Shown here piece by piece: positions 6,356-9,033 of a DNA stretch of 9,033 nucleotides (position 1 is its first letter; every line of letters begins with the position of its first letter). The stretch comes from Chloroflexota bacterium. Its GTDB lineage: Bacteria; Chloroflexota; Dehalococcoidia; GIF9; UBA5620. The translations under genes were made by a program, and so were the position numbers. Location of the stretch: assembly GCA_026389735.1 (NCBI GenBank), contig JAPLHH010000148.1:1-9033 (forward strand). Direction: 5' to 3'. The notes under the pieces were generated by a model that worked only from the letters and a program-made list of their open reading frames with translations, was not told where the DNA came from and ran no database searches.

Positions 6356-7753
6356 ATGCAAACTCAACAAACTGGGACAGGGATGGACAGGGCACCAGGT
6401 CGGCAAGCCGCTTTGCTGGTGACTACAGTGGGTGCCTTCCTCACCCCATTCATGGGCTCTGCCATAGCCATAGGACTGCCGTCAATTGGGGACGAACTGG
6501 CAATGGACGCTATTTTGCTGGGCTGGGTGGCCACAGCATTCCTCCTGGCAGCAGCCATGTTCTCCGTGCCCCTGGGCAGGTTAGCCGACATATATGGAAG
6601 AAAGAGGATTTTCACCTACGGTATGATTACCTACACTGCTGCCTCAGCTCTTTCGGCAATTTCAACCTCTGGGACCATGCTTATCTCTTTTCGGGTCTTG
6701 CAAGGAATAGGTGGAGCGATGGTTTTCAGCACCGCCGTAGCTATTCTAATCTCAGTATTCCCTCCTGAAGAGAGAGGCAGAGTCCTGGGGATAAATGTCG
6801 CCGCCGTTTATGCAGGTCTTTCAGTCGGGCCATTTGTGGGAGGACTACTAACACAATACCTCGGCTGGAGAAGCATCTTCTGGATAAATGTGCCTTTGGG
6901 CTTGCTGGTAATCGCTCTTGTCTTCTGGAAATTAAAAGGCGAATGGGCTGAAGCAAAGGGGGAGAAATTCGATATCGTCGGCTCTATAATCTACAGCCTG
7001 ATGCTTATAGCCATAATGTTTGGATTCACCATGCTGCCAGGGCTGCCAGGTGCCGGGCTGATTCTAGCTGGCGGCCTGGGAATCTTGGCCTTCGTTAAAT
7101 GGGAAACGAAGGTGAAAAGCCCCGTCTTGGATGTGCGCCTGTTCAGGAACAATACGGTATTCGCCTTATCCAACGTGGCAGCTTTAATCAATTACAGCGC
7201 CACATTCGCCGTTGGCTTTCTTCTGAGCCTTTACCTCCAATATATTAAAGGCCTCAGCCCTCAGGACGCTGGCTTAGTTCTGGTGGCGGCACCTGTGATG
7301 CAGGCTATTTTTTCCCCACTTGCCGGGAGGATGTCCGACAAAATCGAACCCAGAATCGTGGCGTCAGCAGGCATGGGATTGACGGTCATCGGCCTTATCT
7401 TCTTCATTTTCTTAGACCAAACAACAAGCCTGTGGTTCATCATAGCCGGTTTAATGATACTCGGCTTCGGCTTTGCCCTGTTCTCCTCCCCCAACACAAA
7501 TGCAGTCATGAGCTCTGCGGACAAGAGATTCTACGGGGTAGCCTCGGCAACACTGTCAACGATGCGACAGATCGGGGGGATGTTCAGCATGGGCGTGGTA
7601 ATGCTGATATTCGCCATGTACCTCGGCAGGGTGCAGATTACGCCCGAATACTACGCGCCGTTTCTAAACAGCCTGAACACGGCATTTATCATCTTTACTG
7701 TCATCTGCTTCGGCGGCATATTCGCCTCACTGGCACGAGGCAAGATACGGTAA
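6356..7753 (+). CDS. MFS drug exporter, DHA2 (EmrB/QacA) family, 14 helices
   Basis: From ATG 6356 the protein has 465 residues. It shows MFS motif A GRLADIYGRKR after helix 2 (about 74-84), the antiporter motif region GINVAAVYAGLSVGPFVGG in helix 5 and the DHA2-typical W-R-S-I-F-W-I-N-V-P-L-G stretch after it. Length and hydrophobic pattern fit 14 helices. Such proteins use the proton gradient to export hydrophobic or amphipathic drugs; the substrate is not predictable. Start: the frame is open back to a TTG at 6230, but that lies inside the 8-4-8 dyad and upstream of the promoter and adds a non-family extension, so 6356 is chosen; ATG 6383 (preceded by GGGACAGGG) is nearly as good. The gene stands alone between divergent and convergent neighbours. 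Nothing ties it to arsenic. Confidence 0.87.
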   Translation: MQTQQTGTGMDRAPGRQAALLVTTVGAFLTPFMGSAIAIGLPSIGDELAMDAILLGWVATAFLLAAAMFSVPLGRLADIYGRKRIFTYGMITYTAASALSAISTSGTMLISFRVLQGIGGAMVFSTAVAILISVFPPEERGRVLGINVAAVYAGLSVGPFVGGLLTQYLGWRSIFWINVPLGLLVIALVFWKLKGEWAEAKGEKFDIVGSIIYSLMLIAIMFGFTMLPGLPGAGLILAGGLGILAFVKWETKVKSPVLDVRLFRNNTVFALSNVAALINYSATFAVGFLLSLYLQYIKGLSPQDAGLVLVAAPVMQAIFSPLAGRMSDKIEPRIVASAGMGLTVIGLIFFIFLDQTTSLWFIIAGLMILGFGFALFSSPNTNAVMSSADKRFYGVASATLSTMRQIGGMFSMGVVMLIFAMYLGRVQITPEYYAPFLNSLNTAFIIFTVICFGGIFASLARGKIR

Positions 7754-7762
7754 CCCCAGCCT

Positions 7763-7845
7763 GTCATTGCGAGCGGAGCGAAGCAATCTCTGGCTCATCT
7801 ACTCCACCACCGAGATTGCCACGGCACTGCGTGCCTCGCAATGAC
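7763..7845. repeat. Palindromic dispersed repeat, copy 2 (83 bp)
   Basis: The same 11-bp inverted ends as copy 1, GTCATTGCGAG (7763-7773) and CTCGCAATGAC (7835-7845), enclose an inner pair GCAATCTC (7783-7790) / GAGATTGC (7812-7819) and a side hairpin GGCAC-TGC-GTGCC. It is 19 bp longer than copy 1, mainly in the central loop. It fills the convergent gap between the DHA2 exporter and degV (10 bp after one stop, 18 bp before the other), where a strong symmetrical stem could act as a two-way terminator; no long T-run is visible. No obvious target duplication flanks it. Confidence 0.87.
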
Positions 7846-7863
7846 GAGTAAAGCAACGAAGCC

Positions 7864-8724
7864 TTAATCGGCGTAGAAGCCGATAGCAAGAAGACCGGGT
7901 CCGGTGTGCACCCCCATAACTGGGGGAAACTCGGTGATATAGATCTCGGCGCAATTAAATCTCGACTCAATCTCGGCGGCAAGCTTCTTTGCCTCTTCCA
8001 GCTCGTCAGCATGGTGTACCAAGACATGTACCGGTGAGCCACCGGTTCTCTTGGCCATTATCTGCAGCATACGCTCTACAGCCCTTCTCTTAGTTCTGGG
8101 ACGTGCCACAGGCATCGTCTCACCTACGGCGGGAGAATGCTCCAAGACAGGCTTCATATCCAACACAGAGCCAACCCAAGCCGCGGCTCTGGCAATACGA
8201 CCGAGCCTGGCAAGATAGTAGAGCGTATCCAGCATAGCCAGGAAATTCACCTTGCCCATCATGTTCCGCGCTGCCTCAATTGCCCCAGCCAGCCCTGCGC
8301 CCTTGCTGGCAACTCGAGCTGCCTCACGGACGATGAACCCCAGAGCACCGGCCACGGAGCGGCTGTCAAACACCTCAATGATAGTGTTTGGTATCTCCTC
8401 TTTGGCTATCTCCTTGGCTGCTGAGGCTGCCTCAAATGTCTTACTCTGCAAACTGGTCACGGTGATACAAAGTATGCTTTCAGCTTTCTGACTTACCTGG
8501 CGGTAGGCATCTAGGAACTCACCGGCTGATGCCGTTGAAGTGGTGGGCAAGTTTTCCTTTCTGCGCATGATTTTATAGACTTCGTTAGGGGTAATATCAA
8601 TTCCATCGCGGTAGCTCTTGCCTTCGTAGACTATCTGGAGGGGGACCACACAGATATCATATTTCTCGACTATTTCCTGCGGCAGGCAGCAGGTGCTGTC
8701 AGCAACAACGGCGACTTTCCTCAT
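7864..8724 (-). CDS. DegV family fatty-acid-binding protein
   Basis: The 286-residue protein begins MRKVAVVADSTCCLP, with the family's Asp-Ser-Thr at 9-11. Further DegV marks are TTSTAS (61-66) for lipid head-group binding, DSRSVAGALG (120-129), LYYLARLGRI (168-177) and the C-terminal GVHTGPGLLAIGFY (271-284). Known role of the family: it binds a fatty acid in a closed pocket; in Gram-positive bacteria the FakB members present it to the kinase FakA for phosphorylation. No fakA-like (DAK2/DhaL) gene is visible here, so a kinase partner would be elsewhere. ATG 8724 follows GGGGGGTG about seven bases away, a good ribosome site. Length is normal (about 280). A perfect TTGACA on the minus strand (8782-8777) lacks a good -10 at the right distance. 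The pocket motif reads TSTAS where TS(T/Q)PS is more usual, so the Pro is replaced by Ala. Confidence 0.92.
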   Translation of the reverse strand: MRKVAVVADSTCCLPQEIVEKYDICVVPLQIVYEGKSYRDGIDITPNEVYKIMRRKENLPTTSTASAGEFLDAYRQVSQKAESILCITVTSLQSKTFEAASAAKEIAKEEIPNTIIEVFDSRSVAGALGFIVREAARVASKGAGLAGAIEAARNMMGKVNFLAMLDTLYYLARLGRIARAAAWVGSVLDMKPVLEHSPAVGETMPVARPRTKRRAVERMLQIMAKRTGGSPVHVLVHHADELEEAKKLAAEIESRFNCAEIYITEFPPVMGVHTGPGLLAIGFYAD

Positions 8725-8831
8725 GGCACACCCCCCAAAAGTTTATATGACTACTTTGCCATACTAGGTAGCCGCCTGTCAATAGGTATTTTCGAGATTG
8801 TTACAAATAACTTTAGCTCGCCACGGGAAGA

Positions 8832-8847
8832 CGACCCTAAAGGGTCG
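8832..8847. repeat. Hairpin A: 6-bp GC stem with TAAA loop
   Basis: CGACCC (8832-8837), loop TAAA, GGGTCG (8842-8847), then CACCTACAT. Part of the 309-bp non-coding tail upstream of degV. Together with the hairpin at 8870-8897 it shares the ending GTCGC..CTACAT and appears to be one half of a short dispersed repeat unit. A six-base stem alone is not a terminator. Confidence 0.5.
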
Positions 8848-8869
8848 CACCTACATCCGCTAATGAAGA

Positions 8870-8897
8870 TAGCGACAGTCCTGAAGGTCTGTCGCTA
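8870..8897. repeat. Hairpin B: 9-bp perfect stem
   Basis: TAGCGACAG (8870-8878) pairs perfectly with CTGTCGCTA (8889-8897); the ten-base loop TCCTGAAGGT itself holds CCT/AGG. It is followed by CAT, giving GTCGCTACAT, parallel to GTCGCACCTACAT after hairpin A. No T-run follows on either strand. Likely a REP-like dispersed repeat. Confidence 0.6.
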
Positions 8898-9033
8898 CAT
8901 TGGTGGTGCTGGTATCCGGTGTGGCTAAATAAGGATTAGCGCTGATATATCCATAAGAGCTGGCTTTCGGCAAGGACATGCCCCTGCATAGCCTGTAGCA
9001 CCTGCTCCTTTGACGAGCCTGACGAGTTCTACC
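8898..9033. other. Window edge without a supported gene
   Basis: No recognisable protein or RNA gene. On the minus strand two frames are open to the right edge: one of 35 codons ending in TAG at 8925-8927 and one crossing the hairpins. Neither translation shows a family I recognise, so either could be the 3' end of a gene running in from the right or chance. The whole stretch 8725-9033 otherwise holds only the degV leader and the two hairpins. Confidence 0.4.

Noticed and set aside
8737..8782. degV promoter from the perfect minus-strand TTGACA (8782-8777)
   Set aside because: No acceptable -10 box at 16-18 bases; the nearest TAGTAT is only 10 bases away.
8925..9032. Partial minus-strand gene at the right edge
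   Set aside because: Only 35 codons, no recognisable motif, and a second frame is open across the same bases, so it cannot be told from chance.

Overview
The window (about 50% GC, densely coded on both strands) looks like a bacterial chromosome segment carrying the downstream part of an arsenic-handling gene cluster. The combination of ArsD, ArsM, a CARDB-type lipoprotein, a DUF763 protein, DegV and an MFS carrier of the oxalate/formate-antiporter/MCT-like type suggests an anaerobic bacterium. I lean towards Chloroflexota, class Dehalococcoidia. The dispersed GTCATTGCGAG...CTCGCAATGAC palindromes fit that, but nothing here proves the assignment.

Left region (1-4064, all + strand): a 5'-truncated CcdA-like membrane protein, then arsD, then an open frame that matches only the C-terminal third of the ArsA ATPase, then a lipoprotein with two CARDB-like domains, then arsM (arsenite S-adenosylmethionine methyltransferase), then a DUF763 protein whose ATG overlaps the arsM stop. 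The gaps are short and two junctions overlap, so this reads as an operon or two coupled units. The likely chemistry is thiol capture of As(III) by ArsD, redox support by the CcdA-like protein, and detoxification by methylation (ArsM). The ATP-hydrolysing half of ArsA is missing and no arsenite permease or ArsR gene is visible, so an efflux branch would have to lie outside the window or be lost.

Middle region (4074-6172, - strand): a 12-helix MFS carrier convergent with the DUF763 gene, with a 9-bp gap; a 269-bp intergenic stretch holding a 64-bp palindromic repeat and an AT-rich direct repeat; and a small DEDDy (YprB-like) exonuclease-family protein. The 183-bp gap to the next gene is divergent and holds an 8-4-8 inverted repeat, a second inverted repeat and plausible promoters in both directions.

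Right region (6356-9033): a 14-helix DHA2 (EmrB/QacA-type) drug exporter on the + strand, a second palindromic repeat of the same family in the convergent gap, a DegV-family lipid-binding protein on the - strand, and a 309-bp tail with two adjacent hairpins and no gene I can support. The most unusual items are the decapitated arsA inside an otherwise intact ars cluster, the long Cys-rich ArsD tail, the CARDB lipoprotein placed inside the cluster, and the coupling of DUF763 to arsM.
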